Part shown: positions 36,823 through 47,400 of the stretch, piece by piece | How positions within the stretch are numbered: the first letter of the stretch is position 1 | Layout: every line of letters begins with the position of its first letter | Assembly: GCA_046345315.1 (NCBI GenBank) | Contig: JBKDKA010000217.1 | Span: 1-64,000 of the forward strand | Reading direction: 5' to 3' | DNA: 64,000 nucleotides | Origin: F1-80-MAGs062 sp046345315 | GTDB taxonomy: Bacteria; Planctomycetota; Planctomycetia; Planctomycetales; Planctomycetaceae | Made by a program: the position numbers and the translations under genes | Notes under the pieces: generated by a model | Seen by the model: the letters and a program-made list of their open reading frames with translations, nothing else | Told to the model about the DNA's origin: nothing | The model's database searches: none

Positions 36823-37574
36823 ACCGGCGACGAATCCAGCAGATCTTTCCTCAGCGTTTCCGACTCAATGCGACGCGTCCGACAGCGACGCGTCTGACTG
36901 ACCCATTGACGCAGCACGTGCAGATGGCTCAATCCGGCTTTTCGCTGATCGAAGTCATCATGGCGACGGCGATTCTGATGGGAAGCACAGTCGTGCTGAT
37001 GCGACTGGCCGGAATGGGGCGTGAACAATTCACGAAGGCAAAACTTCTTGGTGAAGCGCAGAGTCACTGCGAGACAATTCTGAATGAGATTGTTCTTGGT
37101 AAAAGACCGCTGAGAGAAGTTCAGCCCCAGTCATTCTTTCCGAATTCATTCCAGAGCTCATTGACCCTTGAGGCCAGTGATGAGTCGGACACAACGGAAT
37201 CGGAAACAACAGCCACTCCTTCGGAGCTTTATGAATCCGATGCCGTGCTGGAAGGTCAGACCGCCAATGAATCGGAATGGAAGTATTTGATCCGCCTGAA
37301 GAGTGTTCGCAGCTTCCCTCAGCTGCGGAGCATTACCGTGACGGTGTACCACTCCCCTCCAATGGAAGAGAGTGTGAACAGGTCGGCGTCAGTGGCGGTC
37401 GACGACACGGCCAATGAAGCTGCCCGTCCGAGCAGAATACGAAGCACACTGACTCGGTGGGTTCGAGTGCCACAGCGTGCTACCTCTGAGAACCGTGAGA
37501 ATCCAGGGAACCCGGACAACTCAGAGTCTTCTGGCATCGGCGGCGAGCCCGCTCTGGAGGAGGGATCCCGATGA
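36819..37574 (+). CDS. gspI: Minor pseudopilin GspI-like
   Basis: 251 residues; ordinary GspI is about 120-130. Long basic leader of about 39 residues, then SG/FSLIEVIMATAILMGSTV with Glu at +5. The region after the helix (AKLLGEAQSHCETILNEIVLGK) fits GspI. An acidic insert (ASDESDTTESETTATPSE) and a long C-terminal tail rich in Asn/Glu/Pro follow. Four-base overlaps at both ends show strict translational coupling to gspH and gspJ. Confidence 0.8.
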   Translation: MNRRRIQQIFPQRFRLNATRPTATRLTDPLTQHVQMAQSGFSLIEVIMATAILMGSTVVLMRLAGMGREQFTKAKLLGEAQSHCETILNEIVLGKRPLREVQPQSFFPNSFQSSLTLEASDESDTTESETTATPSELYESDAVLEGQTANESEWKYLIRLKSVRSFPQLRSITVTVYHSPPMEESVNRSASVAVDDTANEAARPSRIRSTLTRWVRVPQRATSENRENPGNPDNSESSGIGGEPALEEGSR

Positions 37575-38893
37575 AAATCTCTCGCCTTCGGTCTCCGCTG
37601 CGCAGATCTGCGACCAGAAGCTGTTATCTGCGTTCGGCAGATGGTTATACGCTTCCGGAACTTCTGATTGCTTCCATTCTGGTCGCAGCACTCATGACAT
37701 CCGTCTGGAATCTGATGTCCATGTACAATCTCTGGATGACAGCTGGTCAGTCAGATACGACGACACAGCAGATTGCACGATCGCTGTTCCGGATCATCAG
37801 AACGGACATCGATTCTGTCGCTCGACCTGATCGCTCTCGATCGCAGAAGCTGCCACAAAGACTGCTTCCGGAAACATTCACGATCGAGCCATCCCTGTCG
37901 CTCGGAACGGAGACAGGGTTCGCAGGTGATGCGTTGCCATCTCAGGATCAGACAAGGGGCACCTCACAGACCGATGGAGAAGTCATCATTCCTGAACTGA
38001 CGGGAACCAGAGATTTCCTCCAGCTGACCGGCATTCAATGGCCGGAGTTGCCAATGTCGGAACTGAATGTCCGCACAGAGCAGACACCAGAAGAGTTTCC
38101 TGTCGCAGCATCCGGTGAAACTGATCCGAACTGGTCGGATGAAAGAAAGGCACCGGAAGTCGCGGAGTTTCAGACGGTGGTCTATCAGTTTGAACGACAG
38201 ACGCGAACAGCTGCGGCCTCCACGGAACAGCTGCCGGCGGGACTGCATCGGATTCAGCTGGAGTCACTTCCGTTCAAGAGTACGCGACAGTCACTCAGCA
38301 CACAGGATTCTGAACAGAATGCCTTTGACGAACTGAATCAACTTCGTCTCAATCCCGTCCTGCTGGAGCTGCTTGAACGTGCTGATTCTCCGGCAGACGG
38401 CAATGCCGATTCCAGTACCTCAGATTCGGACAGCGCGACGGAGCGGCCTGATCACGGTGTTCAGTACGAGTACGTGCCGGAGGTCATTGCCTGCGAGTTT
38501 TCCTATCTGAGTGATCAGATTGAGCATTCTTCATGGAGAAGCAGCGAACGCGGTTATTTACCGGACGCCGTGCGAGTTCGTTTCAGGCTGTCGACGCAGG
38601 AGGATCAGGAGAAGTACAGACGTGAGACTGTCGCTGCAATGGCCGGGAACGACAATCCGGGAGCTCAGAACACAGCAGAGACCACTTCGGAATCGTCGTC
38701 GACCGATGGCTCAGAATTGAACAGCGATTCAGACACTCGGACTCGTCGAATACGTTTCAAGTCGCAGTCTTTCGAACGAATCCTTCTGATTCAGAATCAA
38801 CGCCCGCAATCTCATCGTCGCAACGGACAATCTCCGGAGGACTTCGCACAAAGCCCGAATTCCGAACCATCCATCGGGGGTGCGAATCGATGA
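37571..38893 (+). CDS. gspJ: Minor pseudopilin GspJ-like
   Basis: 440 residues, about twice the usual GspJ. Prepilin peptidase site DG/YTLPELLIASILVAALM with Glu at +5. The post-helix region (QIARSLFRIIRTDIDSVARP) fits GspJ. C-terminal half includes VIACEFSYLSDQ and PDAVRVRFRLST, the GspJ core strands, interrupted by acidic Ser-rich inserts near residues 272-295 and 360-395. Overlaps gspK by ATGA. Confidence 0.78.
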   Translation: MKISRLRSPLRRSATRSCYLRSADGYTLPELLIASILVAALMTSVWNLMSMYNLWMTAGQSDTTTQQIARSLFRIIRTDIDSVARPDRSRSQKLPQRLLPETFTIEPSLSLGTETGFAGDALPSQDQTRGTSQTDGEVIIPELTGTRDFLQLTGIQWPELPMSELNVRTEQTPEEFPVAASGETDPNWSDERKAPEVAEFQTVVYQFERQTRTAAASTEQLPAGLHRIQLESLPFKSTRQSLSTQDSEQNAFDELNQLRLNPVLLELLERADSPADGNADSSTSDSDSATERPDHGVQYEYVPEVIACEFSYLSDQIEHSSWRSSERGYLPDAVRVRFRLSTQEDQEKYRRETVAAMAGNDNPGAQNTAETTSESSSTDGSELNSDSDTRTRRIRFKSQSFERILLIQNQRPQSHRRNGQSPEDFAQSPNSEPSIGGANR

Positions 38894-40614
38894 ATACTTA
38901 TCGCTGTCCTGATCGAGCAAAAGGACAATGCGGCAGTCAGCACAGAAACGGAGTCGTGCTCATTGTTGTGCTTGTGCTCGTGGTCATGCTGAGCCTGGCG
39001 GGTTTCGGATTCCTGTCGACCATGTCTGCGGAATACGAGGCCGCAAAGCATCAGGAAGAAATGCTGAAGGGAGAGCAGGCTCTCGCGTCCGTCGAAGAGA
39101 TGATTCTCTCATTTGCCGAGTTGTCGGAACGTCAGAGAAGCCGTCTTGGTGGATGGAAAAACAATCCGAACCTGTTTCGCGGCCGCGCGATCGACGAGAT
39201 GACTGTCGACATCTCAGAGATACCCGTAACTGCTCAGGAAGACAACGAGTCGACTGAAAACTCTGAGTCCGGCGCATCCGGTTTACAGTCCCCTCTGACC
39301 GGTGAACCCTCGATCTCTGAAAGTCGTGATGATCGTGCATCCGGAGACGATCGACGCTGGCGGTTTTCTGTCACGACAACGTCAGCAGCTGCGGAGCAGG
39401 AAAGCGTGCTGCAGGGGGAAGTGATTCGTTTCGGACTCCAGAATGAATCGTCGCGAATCAATCTGCATGAGCTTCTCCGCTGGGATCAGTTGAATCCCGG
39501 AGCTGGTCGAAAAGCTTTGATGCGGCTTCCGGGAATTGACGAAACGATTGCTGACTCCATCATGGACTGGATGGACTCAGATGAACAGCCGCGAGAATTC
39601 GGAACAGAGTCTGACTTTTATCTCCAACTGGATCATCCTTATTCCTGTCCGAACAGACCACCATCACAGCTGGAGGAACTGCTGTTCGTCAGAGGTGTAC
39701 TGCGGAGTCATTTCTATGGCGGTTCGACAGATCCATCTCGAACCGATGAGGCACTTCTTAGTTCGCTGAATCAAACAGACGAAGCGGGAAATGTTCGAGC
39801 TCCGGAGATGGATACGGCATCCTCTTCACAGGGATGGCACCAGTTTCTGACCTGCTGGAGTTCGGAGCGGAATTCAGACCGCCGAGGAAAGCCACGGACG
39901 TTTCTGAATATGACCGATCTTTCACGGCTGCAGACAGAATTGTCGCAGCTGCTTTCACCGGAGGTCGCTCGATTTGCGATCTTCGCGCGACAGTATGGCT
40001 TATCGTATCCGACAGGACAGAACACTTCTTCTGGAAATCTGGCCGATGTCACACCGGACCTTTCAGTCCCCGGAAATCATCCGATCGCGGCGCCAGCCAG
40101 CCTGATTGGAGCAATAGTCACTGTTCCGTCTCCCTCCGGTTCGATGGTATTCGCAAGCCCGATTCGTCCGGAAGACACTGACTTCGCAGGTCAGCTGTTT
40201 TCACTGATGGACCGAACAACGACAATCACTCAGGATCAGATCACCGGCCGAATCAATATCCTGGAAGCCCATCAACTCGTGCTGGGATCGATCCCCGGAA
40301 TGACAGATGAGCTTCTGACTCAGATCATCGCTCAGCGCGACGGATCTGACGCAGAACGGCAGGACACCACCTGGCTGCTGACAGAGGGACTTGTCGATGC
40401 GGCAGAGTTTCGAAGGCTTTCGGATTACATAACGGCTGGTGGAGACGTGTTTCGAGGTGACATAACCGTTTTCCGCGCCACAGGTGGACCTGTACTCCGG
40501 CGAAACGCCGTTTTCAGTGGTGTGACGACCCCTGCCATCAGGCTAAACTGGAGTCTGCCGAATCATTCCTTACCGTCTCTTCCTGTCTCCCTGCTGATGC
40601 CTCGAATCCCATGA
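38890..40614 (+). CDS. gspK: Minor pseudopilin GspK-like tip protein
   Basis: 574 residues (E. coli GspK is about 330). The N-terminal hydrophobic segment GVVLIVVLVLVVMLSLAGFG lacks the Glu at +5, as expected for GspK at the pseudopilus tip. Helical-domain signatures are present: LMRLPGIDETIADSIMDWMD, LDHPYSCPNRPPSQLEEL, GRINILEAHQLVLGSIPGM and LLTQIIAQRD. An acidic Ser-rich insert sits at about 115-155. Overlaps gspL by ATGA. Confidence 0.82.
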   Translation: MNTYRCPDRAKGQCGSQHRNGVVLIVVLVLVVMLSLAGFGFLSTMSAEYEAAKHQEEMLKGEQALASVEEMILSFAELSERQRSRLGGWKNNPNLFRGRAIDEMTVDISEIPVTAQEDNESTENSESGASGLQSPLTGEPSISESRDDRASGDDRRWRFSVTTTSAAAEQESVLQGEVIRFGLQNESSRINLHELLRWDQLNPGAGRKALMRLPGIDETIADSIMDWMDSDEQPREFGTESDFYLQLDHPYSCPNRPPSQLEELLFVRGVLRSHFYGGSTDPSRTDEALLSSLNQTDEAGNVRAPEMDTASSSQGWHQFLTCWSSERNSDRRGKPRTFLNMTDLSRLQTELSQLLSPEVARFAIFARQYGLSYPTGQNTSSGNLADVTPDLSVPGNHPIAAPASLIGAIVTVPSPSGSMVFASPIRPEDTDFAGQLFSLMDRTTTITQDQITGRINILEAHQLVLGSIPGMTDELLTQIIAQRDGSDAERQDTTWLLTEGLVDAAEFRRLSDYITAGGDVFRGDITVFRATGGPVLRRNAVFSGVTTPAIRLNWSLPNHSLPSLPVSLLMPRIP

Positions 40615-42248
40615 GTCGATATCTCGCAGTCAGCTGGAACCTTCGATCCCTGCAGTTCGTCTTCGCGGAATCAGCGCGACGAAGTGCTCTTCGAATCGTT
40701 TCAGCCGGAAGTCATGAGATCTCCACAGATCCTGCCTCCGACCCGACGGTCATTCTCAACGAGCTGAAGCAGCTGGTGAGTCGTCTGCATGCGGAGAAGT
40801 CACATCTGCTGATTCTGCTGAATCGCGGAGCCATTGACTCGGTGACGTTTCCTGTTCCACCGGCAACGGAGGATGAACTGCCGTCGATTGTTCGGAACAT
40901 GGCTCAGCGGGAACTTCCCGGGCTCTCCGAAGATACGCCGGTTGATTTTATCGCATATCCTCCCGAAGCCGATGAGACACGCTCCGTCAGCGCGATGGCA
41001 CCAGTCGGTGAGGAGTATGCTCAACTGCGAAATCTGTGGACGAAAGGAAGTTTCAGTTCCGTTCGCATCATCATCGGTACGCATACACTTCGTGCCTGGC
41101 TTTCGGAAGATGACCGACAGACCAGCATGATCATCAGTCGTGGAACCGAAGCGGCAGACGTCCTGCTGCTCAGCGGTGAGCTTCCGATTCTTTCAAGAAC
41201 CATTCGATTGGCATCCAGCGTCTCCGGAGAGGAGATCAATCGCTATCTGATCACCGAGACACAGCGAACACTGATTTCGGCTGGATCGAAAACGTCGCAC
41301 CCGATTGAACCGGAAAAGATTCTGCTGATTGGCAATGAAGACGAGACGTTCGGACTCGACGTAGCACTGTCACGGCATTACGCCATGAACGTTGACGTCG
41401 CCCGTCCGCTGTCATTATCAGATGCATCAAGGCTCTCAACAGAAGAAACGTCTGTCGTTGATTCAGGAGCCTTCGCATCTCTGCTTGCAGCGGTCTTCGA
41501 AGCATCGTCGGGCATCAAGCCTGTCATTGACTTTGCGAGTCCTCGGCGACCACCGGAAAAGATCAATGTTCGTTCACGCGTCCTGTTCGTCGCCGGAGTT
41601 CTTTCTGCTGTGATTGGCGCAGGGTGGTATTACGTATCCACACAGTTCAGTGATATCGATTCCGAGATTGCTGGTCAGGTGGCTCGACTGAATGAGCTGA
41701 AGAAGAATGTCCGCGAAACGGCGTCGAAACGGCGATTGGTGGCATCTCTGGACAGCTGGGCCGGCAGTCGATTCAGCTGGCCCGATGAGCTGAATGATCT
41801 GACGGAACGATTTCCGCCGCGCCCGGGCATGATTATTCATCAGCTCACGGTATCGCCCTCAGGTGCCGGCAGATCAGTGGCGTCATTTCGCGGGACTGCA
41901 AAGCAGCCGGAGTTGATTGCGGAACTTGAATCGCAGCTGCGCGATCCGTTTCATGATCTTCGGATTCCGGGCATCCGTGAACAGGTTGACGGTAACGTCA
42001 CGACATGGACATTCCAGACATCGCTGAATATTCGCCGCAGGTCAAAAGCGCAGTACTCAGGATTGCCCCCTGTCGAAAAAAATGCCGACAGCTCCACAAA
42101 AAGTCCCCGGCAGAAAGCCGAAGTGCAAAAGAAGTCTGCCCCTTTGAAACAGCCTGTCGAATCCGACTCGGCATCCGAGAAAATCGCTGAACCAAAGAGC
42201 AACACGGAGTCATCAGAAGACGCATCAGAAAAGGCGGAGACCCCATGA
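40611..42248 (+). CDS. gspL: GspL-like assembly protein (PilM-like plus PilN-like)
   Basis: 545 residues. The N-terminal 300 residues look like the cytoplasmic actin-like PilM/GspL domain (YLAVSWNLRSLQFVFAES, VTFPVPPATEDELPSIVRNM). One transmembrane segment follows near 320-345 (VLFVAGVLSAVIGAGWYY). Then comes a short coiled coil and a PilN/GspL-type ferredoxin-like periplasmic domain (MIIHQLTVSPSG, FRGTAKQPELIAELESQL). A Lys/Ser/Glu-rich tail of about 60 residues ends it. It anchors GspE to the membrane in canonical systems. Confidence 0.75.
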   Translation: MSRYLAVSWNLRSLQFVFAESARRSALRIVSAGSHEISTDPASDPTVILNELKQLVSRLHAEKSHLLILLNRGAIDSVTFPVPPATEDELPSIVRNMAQRELPGLSEDTPVDFIAYPPEADETRSVSAMAPVGEEYAQLRNLWTKGSFSSVRIIIGTHTLRAWLSEDDRQTSMIISRGTEAADVLLLSGELPILSRTIRLASSVSGEEINRYLITETQRTLISAGSKTSHPIEPEKILLIGNEDETFGLDVALSRHYAMNVDVARPLSLSDASRLSTEETSVVDSGAFASLLAAVFEASSGIKPVIDFASPRRPPEKINVRSRVLFVAGVLSAVIGAGWYYVSTQFSDIDSEIAGQVARLNELKKNVRETASKRRLVASLDSWAGSRFSWPDELNDLTERFPPRPGMIIHQLTVSPSGAGRSVASFRGTAKQPELIAELESQLRDPFHDLRIPGIREQVDGNVTTWTFQTSLNIRRRSKAQYSGLPPVEKNADSSTKSPRQKAEVQKKSAPLKQPVESDSASEKIAEPKSNTESSEDASEKAETP

Positions 42249-43120
42249 AACTCTCTCGCCAGCAGATGCTTCTCGGACTTCTGGCCCTCATCGGGCTTGC
42301 TCAGGCCGGTGACTGGATTGTCAATTCGATGATTCAGGGCCCGATGCGTGAACGGCGTGCTCGTCTGAATCAGCTGGCAAAAGACATCGAAAAGCAGGAG
42401 AAGCTGCTCAAAGAAACCATGAGCGCCAGCTCGAAAATCGGACAATGGAAGAAGCGATCCTTGCCGTCCGATACTGAAGTCGCACGATCCGTGTATCGCA
42501 GCTGGCTGCTTGACGGGATCCGTCAGGTCAGACTCCGAAACGCAACTGTTGACTCAGGAACACCCTCGAACCGCGGTGGCATGTATCGCAGCATGCCGTT
42601 CAGCTTTCGAGTCCGAGGATCACTCGCGGAATTTACAGCTTTTCTTGTGCTGTTTACGGATGCCGATCTGCTTCATCAGATTACGGGCTTTTCTCTGACG
42701 CCGATCAGCAACTCGGGACAGTTTGATATTTCAGTCAGTATCGAAACACTGCTGCTCCCGGGTGTTACGGGAGGAAAGCTCAGCACCGCTCGTTCACAGG
42801 TACTGGCAGAAAAGAACGTGCGTGATTACGACTCAATTTATCGAAACAACGTATTCGGGATCGGTATCGACATCATTGACCCGATGAAGACAACCATGGT
42901 GACGGCAATCACATTTTCGGATGGTAATCCCCAGGTCTGGATTTCTGAACCATCACGTGAGTCAGCACTGCGACTGAAAACGGGCGACGCTTTTGATACG
43001 ATCGCGCTCGCAGGAAAAATTCTTGAAATACGAGAACAGAACGTGGTCATTGAAACAGCAGGGGAGAAACTGCTGCTTCAGATCGGCAAACCGTTCGCCG
43101 AAGCGCTCCCCGTGAACTGA
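42245..43120 (+). CDS. gspM: GspM/PilO-like protein with a C-terminal GspC-like domain
   Basis: 291 residues. Short cytoplasmic start, one membrane helix (LLGLLALIGLAQAGDWIVNS), a coiled coil (about 34-60), then a PilO/GspM-like domain to about residue 175 (FRVRGSLAEFTAFLVLF). The last about 90 residues (YRNNVFGIGIDI, LRLKTGDAFDTIALAGKILE, QNVVIETAGEKLLL) have the pattern of the GspC/PilP homology region, which binds secretin N0. No separate gspC was found in the cluster, so this fusion may supply it. ATGA overlap with gspL. Confidence 0.65.
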   Translation: MKLSRQQMLLGLLALIGLAQAGDWIVNSMIQGPMRERRARLNQLAKDIEKQEKLLKETMSASSKIGQWKKRSLPSDTEVARSVYRSWLLDGIRQVRLRNATVDSGTPSNRGGMYRSMPFSFRVRGSLAEFTAFLVLFTDADLLHQITGFSLTPISNSGQFDISVSIETLLLPGVTGGKLSTARSQVLAEKNVRDYDSIYRNNVFGIGIDIIDPMKTTMVTAITFSDGNPQVWISEPSRESALRLKTGDAFDTIALAGKILEIREQNVVIETAGEKLLLQIGKPFAEALPVN

Positions 43121-43153
43121 ACTCGCCGACTGAATGGCATTCCCCTGTCAGTC

Positions 43154-44134
43154 ATGGAACACAGCCGACCGATGACACGCAGACAACTGGGTCCTTCGAC
43201 AATTTCTGTGTCCACTGTGGCGATGGGATGCTGGCCAATCGCCGGTGTGACAAGCCTTGATGTCACTCCTGAGCATAGCCTGCGAACCATCGAGGCGGCT
43301 CTCGATTCCGGTATCAATTTCTTCGACACAGCCTACGCATATGGTTGTGAGGGAGAAAGTGAACGCCTGATCGGTGCTGCAATCACCGGGAAACGGGATC
43401 AGGTCGTCATTGCGACCAAAGGCGGACTTCATCGAGATGGTCGTGCTCAGAAACATGACGCACGACGGGAAACACTTCACCGCCAGTGTGAAGAATCACT
43501 CCAGCGACTGGGCACAGACTATATCGATCTGTTTTACCTTCACGCGCCGGATCCGCAGGTTCCTGTCGCTGAATCGGCGGGCGCTATTCTGGAGCTCATT
43601 CAACTGGGGAAAGTCCGCGCGGCAGGCGCCTCGAACCTCAGCACAGCTCAACTCGATGAATTCGCTTCAATATGCCCGCTGACGGCAGTTCAGCCACACT
43701 ACAACATGCTGCAGCGCGATATCGAAGCGGACATCCTTCCGTGGTGCCGTGAACGATCGGTCGCTGTTTGTGTTTACTGGCCGCTGATGAAGGGTTTTCT
43801 TGCTGGTCGCCTCACTCGTGACCATCATTTTCCGGAAGAAGACGGTCGCAACAAATACCCGATGTTTCAGGGCCTTGAGTGGCAGAAGAATCACGACTTT
43901 CTGGACGAGATTCGTTCCATTGCGTCCGAGATCGGCGTGGAGCTGTCTCAGCTTGTCATCGCATGGACAATCCAGCAGCCCGGGATCACCGCAGCGCTCT
44001 GTGGCGCCAAAAGAGACTGGCAGATTCGAGAAACCGCAGCAGCCATGTCTGTCCGCCTGAGTGACGAAACGCTCGCTCGGATTCAGGCAGCGATCCTGCG
44101 AAGAGGCCAGACCACTTCAAAATCCGCGGTCTGA
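43154..44134 (+). CDS. Aldo/keto reductase
   Basis: 326 residues. NADPH-dependent TIM-barrel reductase with the full catalytic tetrad: D58 and Y63 in FFDTAYAYG, K89 in ATKGG and H130 in LFYLHAPD. The C-terminal GAKRDWQIRETAAA matches the NADPH-binding segment. A second ATG at 43172 (MTRRQLGPSTIS) is an equally good start. The physiological substrate is unknown. It sits 33 bp after gspM inside the secretion cluster without an obvious functional link. Confidence 0.9.
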   Translation: MEHSRPMTRRQLGPSTISVSTVAMGCWPIAGVTSLDVTPEHSLRTIEAALDSGINFFDTAYAYGCEGESERLIGAAITGKRDQVVIATKGGLHRDGRAQKHDARRETLHRQCEESLQRLGTDYIDLFYLHAPDPQVPVAESAGAILELIQLGKVRAAGASNLSTAQLDEFASICPLTAVQPHYNMLQRDIEADILPWCRERSVAVCVYWPLMKGFLAGRLTRDHHFPEEDGRNKYPMFQGLEWQKNHDFLDEIRSIASEIGVELSQLVIAWTIQQPGITAALCGAKRDWQIRETAAAMSVRLSDETLARIQAAILRRGQTTSKSAV

Positions 44135-44488
44135 GGCTCACCGTCACAACAAACTCGGGCGGCTTCATCGAGGGTCAGCAGATTCCTGAGTGCCTTAATC
44201 GTTTCGTGCCATCGGCACAGTCTGCCGATTCGGCGCAGAGTTGAATGGCACTTTCTGCAAGTGTTCCCCTCCAAGGCTCGAATCCCTGCCGATGAGGGCA
44301 CGGCCATCTCTGACCAGAATTCACGGCAGAGGCACGAAGCCGCGTTCCCCTGTTGAGGCATCTTCGACTTTCACTTATTTTTGCACAGGATACTCAGAAC
44401 CATAATGCATCGGAGGCAACCCTCCCAGCACGCGTTGAACGTGGCGAGGCCACCGAACATGTCGTCTCGATCAGATCAGGTTGATTGA
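44135..44488. other. 354-bp gap before gspD
   Basis: No supported gene. A 92-codon minus-strand frame (44083-44361) with CRKC and C...C pairs overlaps the reductase by 52 bp and is not called. The gspD promoter probably lies near 44360-44450. Confidence 0.35.
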
Positions 44489-47400
44489 ATGAACAGCTTC
44501 AGCGGAATGCGGCTGCCGGAAAACAGGACATCTTCGCGGAGATGGATCTCAGCGAGCGTGCTGCTCATTCTGATTTCCTCCGTATCTGTGATCACCGCGG
44601 AACAGCTCGGAGGAAAAGACTCCGCTGTTTCCCGCGAAACCACTCGCACTTACCGTCTGCAACATGTCACAGCAGCGGATTGCCAGCGGATGCTTCGCGA
44701 CCTCGCCGGAAATCAGCAACAGCCGGTGGATATTTCCATCGATGAAGAGCGTAAGGAACTTCGCATCACGGGAGACTCAGCGGTTCATGAGCTCACACGT
44801 GAACTCATCAGCGAGATCGATGTTCCGGCAACGGCCTCATCCGGCAGCCGAACCCGTTCCACTGCAGCTGCAGGCAATCCTGAGCGAGCGTCATCAACTT
44901 CCGATTCAACCCCGCGTTTGAGTATGCCGGATTCCGGCGGAAACGAATCCGAAGACTCACGCAGCAGCAACAGCAAAGCAAAAAACAAAGTCGTCAGACA
45001 GACCGGCACTGTCGGCAACGATCCGAGTATCGCCAACGCTCATACGCTGCGATATACGTTTCGGGAATCTTCTTCAGAGAATGCTCAGAAATCGATTCGC
45101 AGAATCCTCGGACGGCGGCTCAGGGACGTTGGTCGCAATCAGCTGAGTTACTCTGCCGGCGACCGTCGCAGCATCACACTTTCGTTTGACTCAGCGTCTC
45201 GATCCTGTCTGATGGAAGGCCCGGAGGATCTGGTCAGGCAGTTTGACACACTCCTGAATCACATCGATGAATCTGCTGCTGGAGCAGCAGACGAGGATGT
45301 TCGTTTTGTCCCGATTCAGAATGTTGATCCTGATGTGCTCGGAAGAGCGATCAGCGTCTGGAAACAGTCTGAACGGGTTCGAAGAAAAGCAACGAAACCC
45401 TCGGACAAGGACAGATCGAGCCGAGATGAGCGTGGCCTGAAGGTTCGCGAAACCGGATTTGTGAATCAGGTGGGCGATCCGGAGATTCCGGTTGGTGCTG
45501 CAGACGAGCCGGGGGACGCTCCATCCGAGACCACCGAAGGCTCTAACGAAGAGTCCATGCGACGTCCTTCATCGGATGTGCAGATTGACCCGCTGCCGGA
45601 TCTTGATGTTCTCGTCCTGCGTGGCCGCGATGCAGACGTCAAGGAACTGCTGAGAATCATCGAAGAGATCGAACGTCTCAGCGGAGAAACAGCTCCCGCA
45701 ATTGAAATCATCTACCTTCAGAATGTTCAGGGCGAAGCACTGGACCGAATGGTAGCTGACGTACTTCAGGACCTGACAGGACCACTTCAGGGACGCGTTT
45801 CCGTCACACCGCTGGTCAAGCCGAATGCACTGCTGCTCATCGGCTGGGGAGAAGCGGTCGCAGCGGCAAAGAAGCTGATTGAGAGACTGGATGAATCCGT
45901 CGCGCCTGCGACGCAGATGAGAATGTTTCCGCTGAAACATGCCTCTGCGAACCAGGTCGAATCGACAGTGCGACAGTTCCTGAATGGTCGCGGTGGTCTC
46001 GGCCCCGATGTCACAATCACCGCGAACACCCGAACAAACACACTCATCGTCAATGCGTCTCCGAGAGATCTGCAGGAAGTTGAAGAACTGATTCTCCGTC
46101 TGGACGCCGACACCTCGGCTGCCGTGAACCAGGCAAAAATCATTCAGCTGAAGAACGCACTGGCAGCAGATGTCACACAGACAATCACCAGCGCCATTAC
46201 GGCCGCCAGCGGAGCTGGTGGACAGCGTTCCGCAGCCATCGAAATGCTGATGCTCGGACCGGATGGAAAGAGCGTGGCGGCATCAGGTCTGCTCAGCGAT
46301 GTCCGGCTGACCCCCGATCCGAGAACCAACCGTATCTTTATTACAGGACCTGCCAACAGCCTCCCGCTGGTGGAACAGCTGATCCGAAGTCTGGATGAAT
46401 CACCGGCCGCAACGGCTCAGATCAAGGTATTTCAGATCACCAATGGTGACGCCAGTGACCTTGTGCTTCTGCTTCGGTCGCTCTTCCCAGAACAGATTCC
46501 GTCGACCGTACCGCAGCTGCCGACAGCACAGGGTGAAACCTCACTGGCTCCGGTTCGATTCTCAGTCGATGTACGAACCAACTCGATTATTGCAACAGGA
46601 GCAACGGGAGATCTTCGCATTATTGAAGCTCTGCTGCTGCGACTGGATGAAACGGATTCACAGCAGCGCGTCAACGAAGTCTATCGCCTGAAGAACTCGC
46701 GTGCGCTTGATGTTTCCAACGCAGTCAACAACTTTCTTCGCAGTGAACGCATCGTGGCGCAGGCTGCCCCCGGGCGTCAGAATCCGTTCACTCAGATTGA
46801 ATCTGAGGTGGTGATCGTCCCGGAATCCACAACGAACGCACTCATCATCAGTGCGACACCTCGTTACTTTGATCAGATCATTGAACTCGTTGAGGGCCTG
46901 GATGCACAGCCTCCGCAGGTCACCATTCAGGTGATTCTGGCAGAGATCGAACTCGACAATCTGAACGAATTCGGTATCGAACTCGGGCTGCAGGATTCGC
47001 TCCTCTTCGATCGCAGTCTGCTCGGTTCACTGCTCGACCCGGGATACAACTTCAATAACAGACCGCTGGGAAACGCGAGTACACCGCAGTCTCTGGCAAC
47101 CCGTGGAAACGTTGGAGGTCAGGCGCTGTCACACTTCGCCGTCAATCGTCAGAATCCGGATGTCGAGTTCGGGGGACTGGTGCTTTCAGCGAGCAGTGAA
47201 AATGTGAGCGTGCTGCTCCGTGCCCTGAATCAGTCAAAGAACGTGGAGATTCTGAGTCGGCCACAGATCACAACGCTGGATAACCAACCGGCATTCATTC
47301 AGGTTGGTCAGCGAGTGCCGCAGATCACCGGGACAAGTATCAATCAGGTTGGTCAGGTGAATACCGTTGAGCCACAGGATGTCGGGCTCATTCTTCATGT

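Noticed and set aside
44270..44292. T-loop-like AGGCTCGAATCCCT near the gspD upstream region
   Set aside because: No acceptor, D or anticodon arm could be built around it, and it does not share the motifs of the elements upstream of Ro60.
44083..44361. 92-codon minus-strand frame with CRKC and later Cys pairs
   Set aside because: It overlaps the reductase by 52 bp, has no ribosome site I can see, and the Cys spacing matches no family I recognise. Conservation would be needed to rescue it.
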